From positions 6,944,001-7,008,000 of the forward strand of contig NC_072893.1 in the NCBI RefSeq assembly GCF_027943255.1: DNA of 64,000 bases. The letters are read 5' to 3'. Under the pieces are notes generated by a model. That model was not told the DNA's origin and made no database searches. It saw only the letters and a program-made list of their open reading frames with translations. Every line of letters starts with the position of its first letter. Position 1 is the stretch's first letter. Source of the DNA: Anastrepha obliqua. Lineage: Eukaryota > Arthropoda > Insecta > Diptera > Tephritidae. Shown one piece after another: positions 44,341 to 55,380 of this stretch. Made by a program: the position numbers and the translations under genes.

Positions 44341-45123
44341 ACAATGGAGTGGGAAGCTAAGGAAAATCGCATTGCAGTGATGATTGCATTACAAAAGTGG
44401 GATAAAAGTCCAAGTGAGATTTACGAGTTGCTGGAAAGAAACTTTTTTTTTGTCAGGACCACTAGCAAGGACATCACTCAAACACAATTAAGTCCATTGT
44501 ACTTCACTCGAATTCCCTTTTAAATTTTCTTTAAATCTACTCGACCTCCGAAGAAATCTGAGTAGAGCTTGTGGTGCCAAGGAGCCACGGTGGTCGCTTC
44601 TTAATACAACAGTGACAAAGACTTCAAACCTGATTCGAGCGAAGGCGGGGCAGATGCACAGGTAGTGGTCCGCCGTCTCATCCTCCTCTTCACAAGAAAC
44701 TTAATATTCGGAGAATGTTTGTTTACTGCACGATCAACCGTTTTTCCCAAACGTCTGAAGTGGCACAGAGAAGAAGAAGTAGCCGTCCACGCGTGGTTCG
44801 AACCAGTGAATCCATAAAAGCCGTTCGAGAAAGAATTCCCAGAAATCCCTTTAGAAAGCAAGAAATCTTGTCCAGAGAAATGAATGTATCGATCAGATCT
44901 ATGCCAAGACTAATTACAGATGATCTCCAAATGAAAGCCTTCCGCCGCTCAACTGGTCATCTTTTTACAACGCGCTTGAAGAAAATTAGACTTGACAGAT
45001 GCAAGCAGCTTCTTCGGTGGCACGCAGTCAACGGCCATGAAAATATACTCTTCACAGATGAGGACATTTTCTCTGTTGAAGAAGTATTTAATAGGCAAAA
45101 CGACAAAATTGATGCTATAACTT
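44341..45123 (+). pseudogene. Tc1/mariner-type transposase, N-terminal half
   Basis: Frame 44344-44450 gives ENRIAVMIALQKWDKSPSEI; frame 44715-45123 gives SRPRVVRTSESIKAVRERI, NVSIRSMPRLITDDLQMKAF, KKIRLDRCKQLLRWHAVNGH and ENILFTDEDIFSVEE, with the first catalytic Asp. Sequence between the two frames is out of frame, and the two later catalytic residues are gone. Assigned to the superfamily from the helix-turn-helix region and FTDE motif. Confidence 0.7.
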
Positions 45124-45197
45124 AGATCTTAATCTTAAAAGGACATAACTTGTAACAGAACTTATGGCAGGACTAAGTACGTCGCGAGTAGTGACAT

Positions 45198-45321
45198 GTT
45201 GTTGTTGTATCAGCATAAACATTCGCCATACATACACAGGGAATGCTGCTGAAGTCACAGTCCTTGAACGGATATAAATCCTGGTCGTTCCGGTAACGTA
45301 GAACCGACTGTCGTGGGAACG
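45198..45321 (-). mobile_element. Ribozyme-type short retroposon, copy 3
   Basis: Minus-strand copy with near-identical flanks CGAGTAGTGACAT (45185-45197) and CGAGTAGTGGCAT (45320-45332): a 13-bp duplication with one mismatch, or 11 bp if the first two bases belong to the element. Tail GCTGATACAACAACAAC. Confidence 0.85.
45256..45321 (-). ncRNA. Candidate HDV-like ribozyme
   Basis: Minus strand: P1 CGTTCC/GGAACG, P2 GACAGTC/GACTGTG (last pair lost), P3 GGT/ACC, P4 AGGAT/ATCC(G), joining segment TCAAG. P1 differs from copies 36291 and 46242 by a compensated U-A to C-G pair. Confidence 0.5.
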
Positions 45322-46241
45322 AGTAGTGGCATCTGTCTTCACTCTGTAACAGTGTTAGCGCCGAAAAGTAGGCTTCCTCGCGCTTAACGACCTTTGTTGT
45401 TGTAGCAGTTTACTAAGCCCTGTCAGTGCGAAGTAGTCACCGATCGGCATCGTCTAACTCATCTCATGATAGGCTCAAGAAACGTGCCGTTTCGACAGGT
45501 TGGGTCCAGAAGGAGAGAGGTGTCAGGTGAGTGAGTTTGCGTGGGCGTGTGAGTAGATGGTTAGTATCGTGCGGTGTACCTTCCTGGACATATATAGGGT
45601 ATATTGAGGTCGATTCTGGATGAGTAGGAGTTTAACCTACTCCAATATCCAGAACGTAATTGAGCCAAATTTATGCGGGTGTCTCGAGGTACCTGAAGCT
45701 CTTCGTCTGAAATATGTATAGTGGTTGGTCCTCACTTAAGGAATTCAGGGATCGGTAGTTTGGGAAGGTGGTAAGAGTCTTCCGATGGATGTCGGTTAAT
45801 ATCTGCTTATATACTGCCCGATCCAGCGGTTGGTGTTGTGTTTTGTCCTGGACTTCGTCAGTGTACTTGAAGAGATGCCGCCTGTCTGGCCTGTGAGGAG
45901 GCAGATGTCTGCGGGGGTATTACCTTCGGTAACAACCAAGCAAAAATTGCTTGCTGAGCCTTTTGCTGTGTTGAGGGTGTGGTAGGTGGGACATCAGGAG
46001 GCATCCCTCAGGCTCTAGCAGATGTCTGCAGGGATTTTTCCTTGGTGGCACCTAAGTAGAAATCTCTTGCTGAGCATTTTACTGTGCTCCATAACCGGGC
46101 GCACGGAAGCCTCGTTGGGAGGGTGTTGTAGGTGGGACATTAGGAGGCATTCCGTGGCTGTCCTGATCGCACTATTTTGACAGGTCCGAAGCTTTGTTAA
46201 CTGCTTATCGCTAGCACCAGGCGAGCAGACGGGCGCAACAT

Positions 46242-46307
46242 CGTTTCCACAACAGTCGCTTCTACGTTACCGAAACGACCCGGATTTATATCCGGCCAAG
46301 GACTGTC
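46242..46307 (+). ncRNA. Candidate HDV-like ribozyme
   Basis: P1 46242-46247 with 46272-46277 (CGTTTC/GAAACG, perfect), P2 ACAGTC 46252-46257 with GACTGT 46301-46306, P4 CCGGAT/ATCCGG, joining segment CCAAG 46296-46300. P3 is weakened (GCT against ACC). Confidence 0.5.
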
Positions 46308-46377
46308 ACTCCAGCAGCATTCCCCGTATGTAAGTATGGGGAATATTTATGCTGCTACAACAACAACAACAACAACA
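46242..46377 (+). mobile_element. Ribozyme-type short retroposon, copy 4
   Basis: Perfect 13-bp target-site duplication ACGGGCGCAACAT (46229-46241, 46378-46390). 3' hairpin CATTCCCC/GGGGAATA, then GCTGCTA and (CAA)7-type tail. It sits in the opposite orientation inside the Jockey-like LINE ruin. Confidence 0.9.
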
Positions 46378-46744
46378 ACGGGCGCAACATAACTGAACCG
46401 GTCGGCCAATTGCTTTAAATGTCGCCAGCCATATTTCTAAGTCTTTGCCTCAAGTGCTGCAGGCTAGTGATTTGAGGACCTCGTTGCGGTTTTGGGCCTT
46501 AATGACAATTGCGGTTGAATGCGCTGAAAAAGAGCGCAAGCTATCGAAGGTGGCAAGATTTTGCGGTTGTTAACGGTCGGTATTGGTGTGCCATTGGCTT
46601 TCACCTTTAGCCCTTGTTTGAACTTCTTCGTCCAGCTGGCAAAGACCATCGCCGTGGATTTAGTGCGCGATGACTAGGGCTTCGAGTTCAGTGTGTTGCT
46701 GGTTTCAGTTGGCCGTTGGGTGGAAGACGATGCGTTATATCTAC

Positions 46745-46930
46745 AAGGTGGCGCAAAATTAGTCATCCAATTTGGTTTGTGAATAACTTTTTAACAAAAT
46801 AAACAAATTATTTTGAGTGATAGGCGAATTCTTATTTTAATATTTGTTCCATTGCTTGTCTGTTTGTATGTTGCAACTGTCCAGTTCACAACTTCCATTA
46901 GGTGATTAACAAAGCGAACAGGAGGTGCTC
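46745..46930. mobile_element. Mariner-like terminal fragment
   Basis: ACAAGGTGGCGCAAAATTAG is like the DD41D mariner end at 54458. GCTTGTCTGTTTGTATGTTG at 46855 resembles 55154-55175, outside the other end of that element. Confidence 0.45.
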
Positions 46931-47189
46931 CGCTCTTGATAAGAAGCTCATGGAGAATGTACTATGAGTACATTAATATTAAGGGACCAGGAATCTGCTG
47001 TCTCAGGATAAGATTACTTTGTCTTGTCAAACATCTTTTACAGATATTAATTTAAAGATAAACTAAAGCCAACAAAAAAAAAAAATCACCGACTTAAATC
47101 TCAGTCAACCTGCACTCAGATAAAATTCTCATTCATCTTGGTGCAAATATATTGCACACTTCTGGATTCCGTGATACAAAATCGTTAAC

Positions 47190-47580
47190 GAGAATGAGGA
47201 ACCGTCACTTATTCCTTGAATGCAGCGCTTTAACGAGGAGAAGGTTGAGACATCTCGGCAATTTGCAGCCAGAAGAAAGTCACATATGCTCTGTCTAACT
47301 CAGCTCTATCTCATGTTTAATAAAGGAACTAAGTCTGGAAGAGGTGCTGGGATGAGTAGAGGGCACAAAGGACCATGAGGTCGAAGTGCGAACCTCCAAT
47401 AAATCTGAATGTAAATCTCACTGTTAGTTTTGCTAGAGAGGGCATGGCAGCTGCACTGCCCCTCCTAGCGGTGGGCAAAGACACAATTGAAGAAGAGCTT
47501 AGGAGAGAGGCGAAGATGCTAAGAAACACATGCTGGCAGGCAATTATAACCCTCCCAATACACCAAATAAAGAACTGAGA
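47190..47580 (+). mobile_element. LINE 3'-end fragment
   Basis: The frame around 47205-47330 reads RHLFLECSALTRRRLRHLGN, the C-terminal Cys/His region after RNase H in several LINE clades. 47220-47400 is related to the complement of 23080-23290. Confidence 0.6.
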
Positions 47581-47659
47581 ATATGTACAGATATACTGGA
47601 TATTTTTGAACTGCGAAATCAGTTTCACCCCGCCAGGATGTAGTCGAGTTCTTTATGCC

Positions 47660-49030
47660 GCTTTTTCTTCTTGTACCCAGAGAGATTAATGCTCTTCCTG
47701 AAATTCGATGCTATCGTTATAACAAAAGAAAATTACCTTCGTTCAGTAAGGCTCAAGTAAGGATATGCACCACCTTGATAAAAGAGTGCACGGAATATAT
47801 TCAGAAAATTCGAAATACTAGTTTATTCCTCAAAAGTGATATTATCGCCTTCAAAGTACTCCCCAACAACTGCAATGCACTTATGCCAGCATTTGATCCA
47901 GCTCTTGAAATATTTCTGGAACTCTATTTTCGGTATAGAATCGTCTTCGATTTTTTCATTACTTCCTTTCGGCTATTAAAACGAGTTCTCCGCAGTGGTT
48001 CTTTGACTCGATCAAACAGAAAAAAATTGCCGGAAGCCATATCAGGTGAATTCGATGGCTATTGGATGGTATTCGTTTCGTCCGTTTCGACCTTTGTCAA
48101 AAATTCTCGGAAAGTTCTCTCACAGTGCGAGAAAACAACGAGTTGTTTTCCCACAAAGCCTTTCTTTTTTGGGGAATAGCTTTACGTAAACGTGTCATAA
48201 AGCCCAAATAATAGTCCTTATTAACTGTCTGACTTTCTGGGAAGAAATCGTGGTGTACAATCCAGTTGTTATCCATAAAAACCGTGAGTATCGCTTTCTT
48301 TTTTAACTGAAAATGAAGTGTTTTTTTTGTCTTGGTTCGTTCCGAGCTCTCCACGCCGCACCTGAGGTTTGCATTGCTCGTCTCCAGTAATGCTTCTCAA
48401 TGTTGGGTAGATTTCAACCTTGAAAAACTTGTCTTTGGCGATATTAACGCGGCCCCTTTTTAGGCATGAAATTCAGGTCTTTTGGGCCAACTGTGCAGCA
48501 ACATTAACTACAATGTCCTGAACAGATCTACGAGTATAAGCAATGTCCTCTGCCAGCACCCAGCTCTCTGATGGTTAATGTGCGGTTATTGATTAACTTT
48601 TCTTTCACTTTATTGATATTTTCATCAGTTTGCGATGTCGACGCCTGCCAATACGTTCGTCATCCTCGATGGACTCACGATTTCTTATGAAGGGTTCGTG
48701 ACACTCGTAAACGGCTGTTTTCTATAGAGTATCATTACCGAAACAGTTTTCCAATATTTCTGAGGTTTTAGCATCGTTGAATCCATTTTTAATCAAAATT
48801 TAATACAAACTCGTTGTTGCAACTTCAAGTTCATTTTTAAAACTTAAAAAAATCGAAAAGACGTGCAGCGGTAGATTTACTCAAGACGGCATAACTTTTA
48901 CAAATGTCAAGCCATGACGATTAAATTTTGGTACGAATATTAATCACAGATGTGGCAATCTAACAAAAAAACAGAACTCAAATCAGTTGAGCGTCACTTG
49001 GCGGCTGTTTCGAGAACTTTTTGATCAAGG
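47660..49030 (-). pseudogene. Degenerate mariner
   Basis: Minus-strand pieces: ILTVFMDNNWIVHHDFFPES and QTVNKDYYLGFMTRLRKAIP (about 48310-48180), and C-terminal remnants in 47700-48100. The helix-turn-helix end lies at about 48540-48800. The catalytic HHDN region is lost after LWENNS. Stops and indels throughout. Confidence 0.65.
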
Positions 49031-50219
49031 TGGTTTGTACGTTCACTGCAATCTAAAACCTTCTTAGAGTTTAAAAGCGCTCTCAGACTGAATGAAGCAC
49101 TATGAAGAGCAGAGGTCACAATATATCTGAAGGTCGAATTGTATACCTCTTACTAATGCCTACACACCTGGATTTCCCAGTTGATTATATGGATTAGAGA
49201 GAAGACAGGAAGCAGTCGCACTTGAAATTCACTCGAAGCCTAGCAGTTCGGTGCTGGTGGGTTTCCTTAAAGATAAGGAAATTAATATGTAAGCGAGTGT
49301 AAATATCCAGTTGTATTTACGCAAATGGGTGGTGCATGCCTCGTTGTGTGTGTGCCCATCAACAGACAACCGGTCTGAGCTAACAGTTGAGAAGCGGCTC
49401 AAGTGATGCTATTTTAATTACGCAATTCATGTCTAGTAATTTGTTGCTGCACGAGTACAAACGCACAAGCTCGTCTACACGAGCGCAATTGTATGTTGTA
49501 CACTTGAGCATCAATGTAATGGTGCAACTAATTGCTGCATCATCGATTTACTGCCGAACATCATCGACACAACAACACATCAGCAGCAGCAGCAGCAGCA
49601 GCAGCTTCATCATAGATAGAAGGATAGCAGTAAAGCAGGAAGCAGCAATGCAACAAGCGCCAACAACAAGTGCAACCAAACACACACACTCACACGCACA
49701 CATACACACGCAGTGTTGACAATAATAATAACAGTGATGGGCGTATGTGTTGCAAAAAGGCAACATTCATTTTCAATTAAGCAAATAAACTTTGGTTGTT
49801 ATCCTCTTTATTTCATTGCTGCGTCACAGTTGAGGCTTTCCCTCAACAATGGGTCAATGAGGCAGCTCATAAACTTACAAAGTGTGAAATTTTTTTAAAT
49901 AATTTGTCGGCAAGTCAATGGTTTGGTTATTTCCGATTCTATTTAGCAACTTCCGTCTGTTGCGCCAATTAAACTTTGTTCCCAGCAGAAAATTGGTCCA
50001 GTATTTATTTTTTTGAAAGCAAAAAAAGCAAAAACTCTTATAATCAAATACATACATACTTATATATAAGTAGTTTTGTTAAAAGTCCACGGGCGCAACG
50101 AAAAGGGAGATTGGCTTGGATCAGGGTTTGCGCCACCGGAATGCACGGGCATCAGCTGCCTGTTAGGTGGCTAAATGACAGTTCAGAGTATTGTTTACAA
50201 GCGCGCGGAAGAATTTTGC
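49031..50219. other. Non-coding tract with microsatellites
   Basis: Contains (CAG)n at about 49578-49606 and (CA)n at about 49676-49711. No gene is recognised; the 110-codon plus-strand frame spans these repeats and is not credited. Confidence 0.5.
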
Positions 50220-51250
50220 CGAGAGTAAAGGCGAAAAAGAAAATCTGTGATGGATTTCAAACGTATGACAATAGTGCGATTGCATTATATTTGGCTGCAA
50301 AATCACAACCAGTGATTGTTCGTGAGCTCCAGTACCTTAAAGTAAATAAAGTTTTTGTGTATCGCACCATTACTCGTTACAATGATACTGGTAGCATCGC
50401 GAAACGTCATGGAGGTGGTCATTAAAGGACTGCTTCGTCACGTGAAATGGTTCAAAAAGTGAAGAAGTGACTTGAGCGAACTCCCTGACGAAGTGTCAAT
50501 CAAATTGCGAAAGAACTGAAAATATTTGACCGTAGCATCAGCTGCATACCGAAAAATGATCTCAAAATCAAGCCTTACAAGATCCGAAAGACGCATGATC
50601 TTACACCAAAGCAGCAACAAGTCAGACTTGAGAGAGCGAACGAGTTGCCTCGCTCGGCCGAAAGCGGTCAATTTCCGCATGTTGTGTTTTCTGACGAGAA
50701 AATGTTTCAAATTGAACCATTCGTAAACTCCCAAAACAACAGGGTTTATGTGACCGACCGTTCATACGAGAATTTGAGTTATCGATTGGCCACCAGGAGT
50801 CAGCAGCCACCACAAGTAAAGTTTTGTGCCGCTGTAACCGCAGATGGGCGCTCTCCAATCGTTTTCATCGAGCCTGGCGTCAAGGTAAATGCGAAATATT
50901 ATCGGGAAAGTATTCTGGAGGTTGCTTTGAAGACGTGGGCAGACCAACATTTCGGTGGCAGACCATGGACGTTTCAACAGGACTCGCCATCGTCTCACAA
51001 AGCTCGAGTGAATCAAGAATGGCTAAAAAGCAACGTTTCGAACTTCATAACGTCCACACAATGGCTTTCAAATTCACCAGACGCGAATCCGATGGATTAT
51101 TCTCTTTGAGCCATTTTGGAGAGCAAGGTCCGATCTAAAAGATTAACCAGTCTCCAGGCGCTAAAAAAAGCCATTGTCCGCGAGTGGGCTAAAATACTTG
51201 AAAACCAATTTGGGTTTCTGGACCGTCAAGGCAAAAGGTGGTCATATTGA
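50220..51250 (+). pseudogene. DD37D mariner (maT/mori-type) transposase, stop-bearing
   Basis: Nearly the whole transposase can be followed: FQTYDNSAIALYLAAKSQPV, VYRTITRYNDTGSIAKRHGG, QIAKELKIFDRSISCI, LTPKQQQVRLERANELPR, VFSDEKMFQIE (first Asp), WTFQQDSPSSHKARVNQEWL (second Asp), NSPDANPMDYSL (third Asp) and VREWAKILENQFGF. The spacing between second and third Asp is 37 residues. Stops (for example after HGGGH at 50425, after VKK and after PMDYSL) and frame changes make it inactive. Confidence 0.85.
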
Positions 51251-51559
51251 GCAAAAGTAAATTGATTCTTAATTTTGTATTATTTTCACACATTTTGTAC
51301 TTTGAATTGAATAAAAGTAAGTTTCCAAACTAAATTTATGGCCTTTTTATTGTAATTGGTTGCATTTCGAGTGCTGTAGTGATCGATATCTCGGAAAGTA
51401 TCGAACAAACAATTTCAACTTTATGTTCGTTGTCAATTTATGGTACCGATTCAGTAACAGCTAATTACGTGCTATAATGGTTTCGTCGATTCCATTCGGG
51501 TATTTTTGATGTTAAAGAAAATGTCGAAAACGTGGACCTCGCCAACGGAAACCTTCAGA

Positions 51560-52225
51560 ATGGTGGCCGAGCCGCCTCCCAAATACGCCAGGAGTCATTT
51601 CTTCGTTATTGCAGAAATACATTTGACAAACAAAGGATCCGACTGTATATCGACGGTATTTACCGATGTACCTTTTCTTCCTCCGCTAACTCTCCTGCTC
51701 CAGTACGATTATCGTAAACTATTCACTATCTGGTAAGTTGGCTGATTTAGAGAAAACCGCTGTCCCGACTCCCGATTCCATCTTGGAGCCGTCAGTGCGA
51801 GCTACGGTGCAGATTTTCCTATTGTTCCAATCCTGCCTACTTGGAAAGATTGCCCTGGCTCGACTTTCGAACTCCAGCTTGCGGATAGAGGGATCTGTTC
51901 GAAGTTCAGAGAAATGTGGTGTTTATTGCCCAAATCTTTTAACCCCTTGAGAGATTGCCTCCAGAGGCCAACCTCCTTTAACCTGATTGCCTTTGAGCAG
52001 CAATGAAAATAACGTAAAAATCGATGGGAAGTAAGTGCAAAGAGACAATACGGGCAGCACTGGCACAAGTTCTGCATGCTCCGGGGATACCAATACATGC
52101 CTTTGCACCCTTCGTGATATTGTAGCCCTTCCGAAGAGATTCCCACCAAACCAGGCAACCGTAGGTTTAACAACAGTCTTGCTTAGTCGCAAAATTAGGT
52201 GTAAGAAAGGATACACTTAACCCTA
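51560..52225 (-). pseudogene. LINE ORF2 thumb and RNase H fragment
   Basis: Minus strand: LILRLSKTVVKPTVAWFGGN (end of reverse transcriptase), KAIRLKEVGLWRQSLKGL, and TDGSKMESGVGTAVFS near 51800-51745, an RNase H start. Fits I/LOA/R1-type LINEs; frames broken. Confidence 0.65.
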
Positions 52226-54457
52226 GTGTGTCAGTGAACACTTCTGCTCCAACCGTTCCTGCAAATGTGTGGGAACCGCGCGAACTTTTCAAATTCTTTG
52301 TCTCAATCAGATCTTGACAGAAAAAGAACCTCCGTAGTCTTACCGTTTCTGGCCCTATGTGATCTGTGTTTTGTATCTACCTAATAGCGGCAGTAGAGGG
52401 TGTAAAGTCTTACCATGTCGCATCATATTTTTTCTTCCACAAGCGCAATTCGCAGAGCAGTATCGAAGCGGAAGGAAATCATAGGACAAGACCTTTGTGT
52501 ACCATTGCACCACAGCTGTCTGTTTTGTGACCTACATTACAACCGATTTTGAGTTGTGATGCTTGAGAAATTTACAGAAGATATACAGAAGTATACAAAA
52601 AGCAAAGATAATTGTTAGATTTGGGAATAAACTTTAACATTTTGTTGTCACAGTTCAGTTTAGCAGAATTTCAATTGTCGGTTGTTACGTATACGCCATG
52701 GTGAGCGGCCCATTGATATGTATCGATGTACCGCATATATAATATGTAGATATGTATTTACTTAGATACCGTAGTTGAATTGCAGCGTAGCAATTCAAAT
52801 TCTAGATTTGGGCTGAAAGTTCAATTAAAAATTGTCGAGAGAAATCCAAAGAAAATATTTAGCCATTTTTGATTGTTTTGCAATTTCCAATTTATTTTAT
52901 AGAGCAATTGGATTTTACCGCATCAATTTGGGAATACCCAAAATAGCAGAGGGTGAACGAATGCAAGAGCAAAACACAGTAAAGTGTTGAACAAGTACAT
53001 GATTTTTCAATTATAATAGCGAGTTCAATTACGGTCATCCCTTTTTTGGAAGCTTACGCCGCAGCAATTGGCACAAGACGGCAAGAATATCTTGTAAAAT
53101 GACTTTTCAACTATTGTTATCTACCCTATATGTAGGTATGTGTATGTGTGGGTATGTATGTATTTAGTTTTGAAGCTCTTAATATTACAAATTTGTATCC
53201 GCATGGTTCCCGTACATATTTCGGTTCAGTGTTTCAATGCTGTCTGCACTTTCGGATTCAGGCAACTCGCTTCCGTTTCCGCTCGAAAAGCACTGAGCGT
53301 AAATACGAGTATTTATATTCATATGGATTTCAAATGACAATGAAACAACATTTTAAAATAACAATAACACAAGAAACCAGCATTATTTACTTAGTATTTC
53401 GTATTTATACGTAAATAATGGAACTTCTAATTTGCAAAACAGGCGTACGGACTTACGCATTTATATACGCAAATATGTAAACATTTACATAAATGAACAC
53501 GTCTCATAGGCACATACACGTAAAACATGTTCGCTTACGATGAAAGTTAGATTTTCGTTTCCAGTTTCCGTGTACCGCCGTTCCCTTGGCTGCTTCACCA
53601 TAACTTTTGCCACTTCATTGCTTCGTTGCGTGTATAAATTCGCTAAATTATAAAGAATAAACACGAGTTATAATTCTTCAGCCACAATATTAAGTTAGCA
53701 AAGGTTAAGGTTTCATATAAATTTAAATTGATTTCGCATCTTATAATAGTTTTTTTTTCCAACTGGTTAAGGTACCAAAAAGTGCTTGACTTGAAAACCA
53801 ACCACGCCGCCCCTGCTAACAAAGTTGCACTAATGAGTTTTTGCAAAACCCTTGCATATTCCTTCATCTTCATCTACAATTTTTCTTAAAAATCATATGA
53901 AAAAAGTCAAAACTAAAACAACAAAACTTTGCATGCCAGCCATTGCCGCTCATCATGTTTCTTTTTTACCCACATCACTAAGTGGTCACTAAGCGTTCTA
54001 ATGAGTTTTTTTCTTTGTTCAGCGCGAACACTTCAATGCAGCCAAGAAGCGAATACACTGCGGTGAACTCATTTAAATGTTAGTGTAATTACTTTACTGC
54101 TATTTGAGGCAGCTGCTACTGCTGTTGAGAATAGCTGCTTAACATGTTAATTAGCAGAGCTTTTGTAGTGAGAAAATCGAGAAAGAAGAGCGCCTTAGCT
54201 GCGCTCGCATTTTTGAAGGGAAGTGATTTGGTTTTTATGGCAGCAGATCAACAAGGATTTGGTGGTTTTTATTGAATTTTAGTGCAGTAAATTAGGATTT
54301 TAAAACTGAGGGTTAAGGTAATCACTAAAGAGTTTCAACATAGTATGGTTTTTGTAATGTAATTTTTTTTTAGTTTCTGCACTCTCCTTAATTTTTTTGT
54401 TTGTTTGATAGCACATTCGTATTCCTGTGAAATCGAAATTTACGCATACGCGTAGTA
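52226..54457. other. Intergenic
   Basis: No gene recognised. Contains the source or sister copy (53300-53351) of the 52-bp duplication at 55329-55380. Confidence 0.45.
53300..53351 (+). repeat. 52-bp exact direct repeat, copy 1
   Basis: Identical to 55329-55380, 2 kb away and same orientation. Begins TAAATACGAGTATTTATATT. Confidence 0.95.
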
Positions 54458-55058
54458 CAAGGTGGCGCAGAAGTAACCTTGCGATGTTTTTTGGCTGCAA
54501 TTTAAAAAAAAAAATGAAAAAATTTGATTCTTCTTGTGGATTATTTTTATTTGGTCTTTTAAATTTTTTTACATCAAGTCGAGAATACGATGTCATGTAA
54601 ATGGCCGCCACCACAGTTGATTGCCATTTGAGCCCTTTTTATGGCATTTTCCATCACTTTGGCCAAAACTTCCGGCGAGAGGGTCTCACATTCTTGACGG
54701 ATATTGTCTTTAAGAGCTGCAAGAGTCTGAGGCTTGCTGACATAAACCCGCGACTTCAAAAAGCCCCACAAAAAGAAGTCTGGAGCGGTCAAATTAGGCG
54801 ATCTTGCTGGCTAGTGCAAATCGCCAAAACGGGAGATTAGGCGCCCGGGAAATGCATCCTTCAGCATATCGGTTGTAGCACGTGTAGTGTGTGCCGTTGC
54901 ACCGTCCTGTTGGAACCACATGTTTTCCAATCCCAATTCATCAAGTTGCGGCAAAAAGAACTCGTTGATCATTGCTCTGTAGCGCAGAACTGACATTAGG
55001 GGCCAATCGCAAAATTTATAGCATTTTCTGATAGGAGGATTACTTTAGCGCCACCTGT
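54458..55058 (-). pseudogene. DD41D (rosa-like) mariner, internally deleted
   Basis: Terminal inverted repeats ACAAGGTGGCGCAGAAGTAA and (from the right) AACAGGTGGCGCTAAAGTAA bound 600 bp. The minus strand keeps YRAMINEFFLPQLDELGLEN, MWFQQDGATAHTTRATTDML, LISRFGDLH, a W-to-stop change, PARSPNLTAPDFFLWGFLKS and the C-terminus. The second and third Asp are 41 residues apart. The N-terminal half including the first Asp is deleted, so it is a non-autonomous derivative. Confidence 0.85.
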
Positions 55059-55328
55059 TACATACGTACATAAGTAATCACCCAATTGCTTTTTTTTACT
55101 AAATAAAAAAACGAGTTTGAGTTATGGAAACCTTTTTTCGCGTCCCACTACTTGCCTGTTTGTATGCTGCAGCTGTCTAATTCACAAGTTTTAAATATGA
55201 TGAAATTATAAATCTTCCGTTACAGCCTAGAGGGCGGTGTGAACCGAGATTACCGGAGTAGTTAATTCTGACTAAAATTAAAGTGTGACAGATGGTTGTT
55301 ACATGGATTAGTGAACAGTTGATTTGTT

Positions 55329-55380
55329 TAAATACGAGTATTTATATTCATATGGATTTCAAATGACAATGAAACAACAT
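55329..55380 (+). repeat. 52-bp exact direct repeat, copy 2, at mariner junction
   Basis: Identical to 53300-53351 and joined directly to the first base of the mariner end at 55381. Confidence 0.95.

Larger units (their letters stand above)
45398..46740 (-). pseudogene. Jockey-like LINE ORF2 C-terminal part and 3' UTR
   Basis: Minus strand, starting near 46650: WTKKFKQGLKVKANGTPIPT, RNEVLKSLAC-like, then (after the SINE) TKLRTCQNSAIRTATECLLM and later degenerate segments, ending at CTGCTACAACAACAA (45398-45412). Two imperfect 100-150-bp tandem copies (GCAGATGTCTGC, GTAGGTGGGACAT) lie at 45908-46010 and 46020-46165. Multiple stops. Interrupted by a ribozyme-SINE at 46242-46377. Confidence 0.75.

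Noticed and set aside
49387..49719. 110-codon plus-strand frame
   Set aside because: Driven by CAG and CA microsatellites; no homology recognised.
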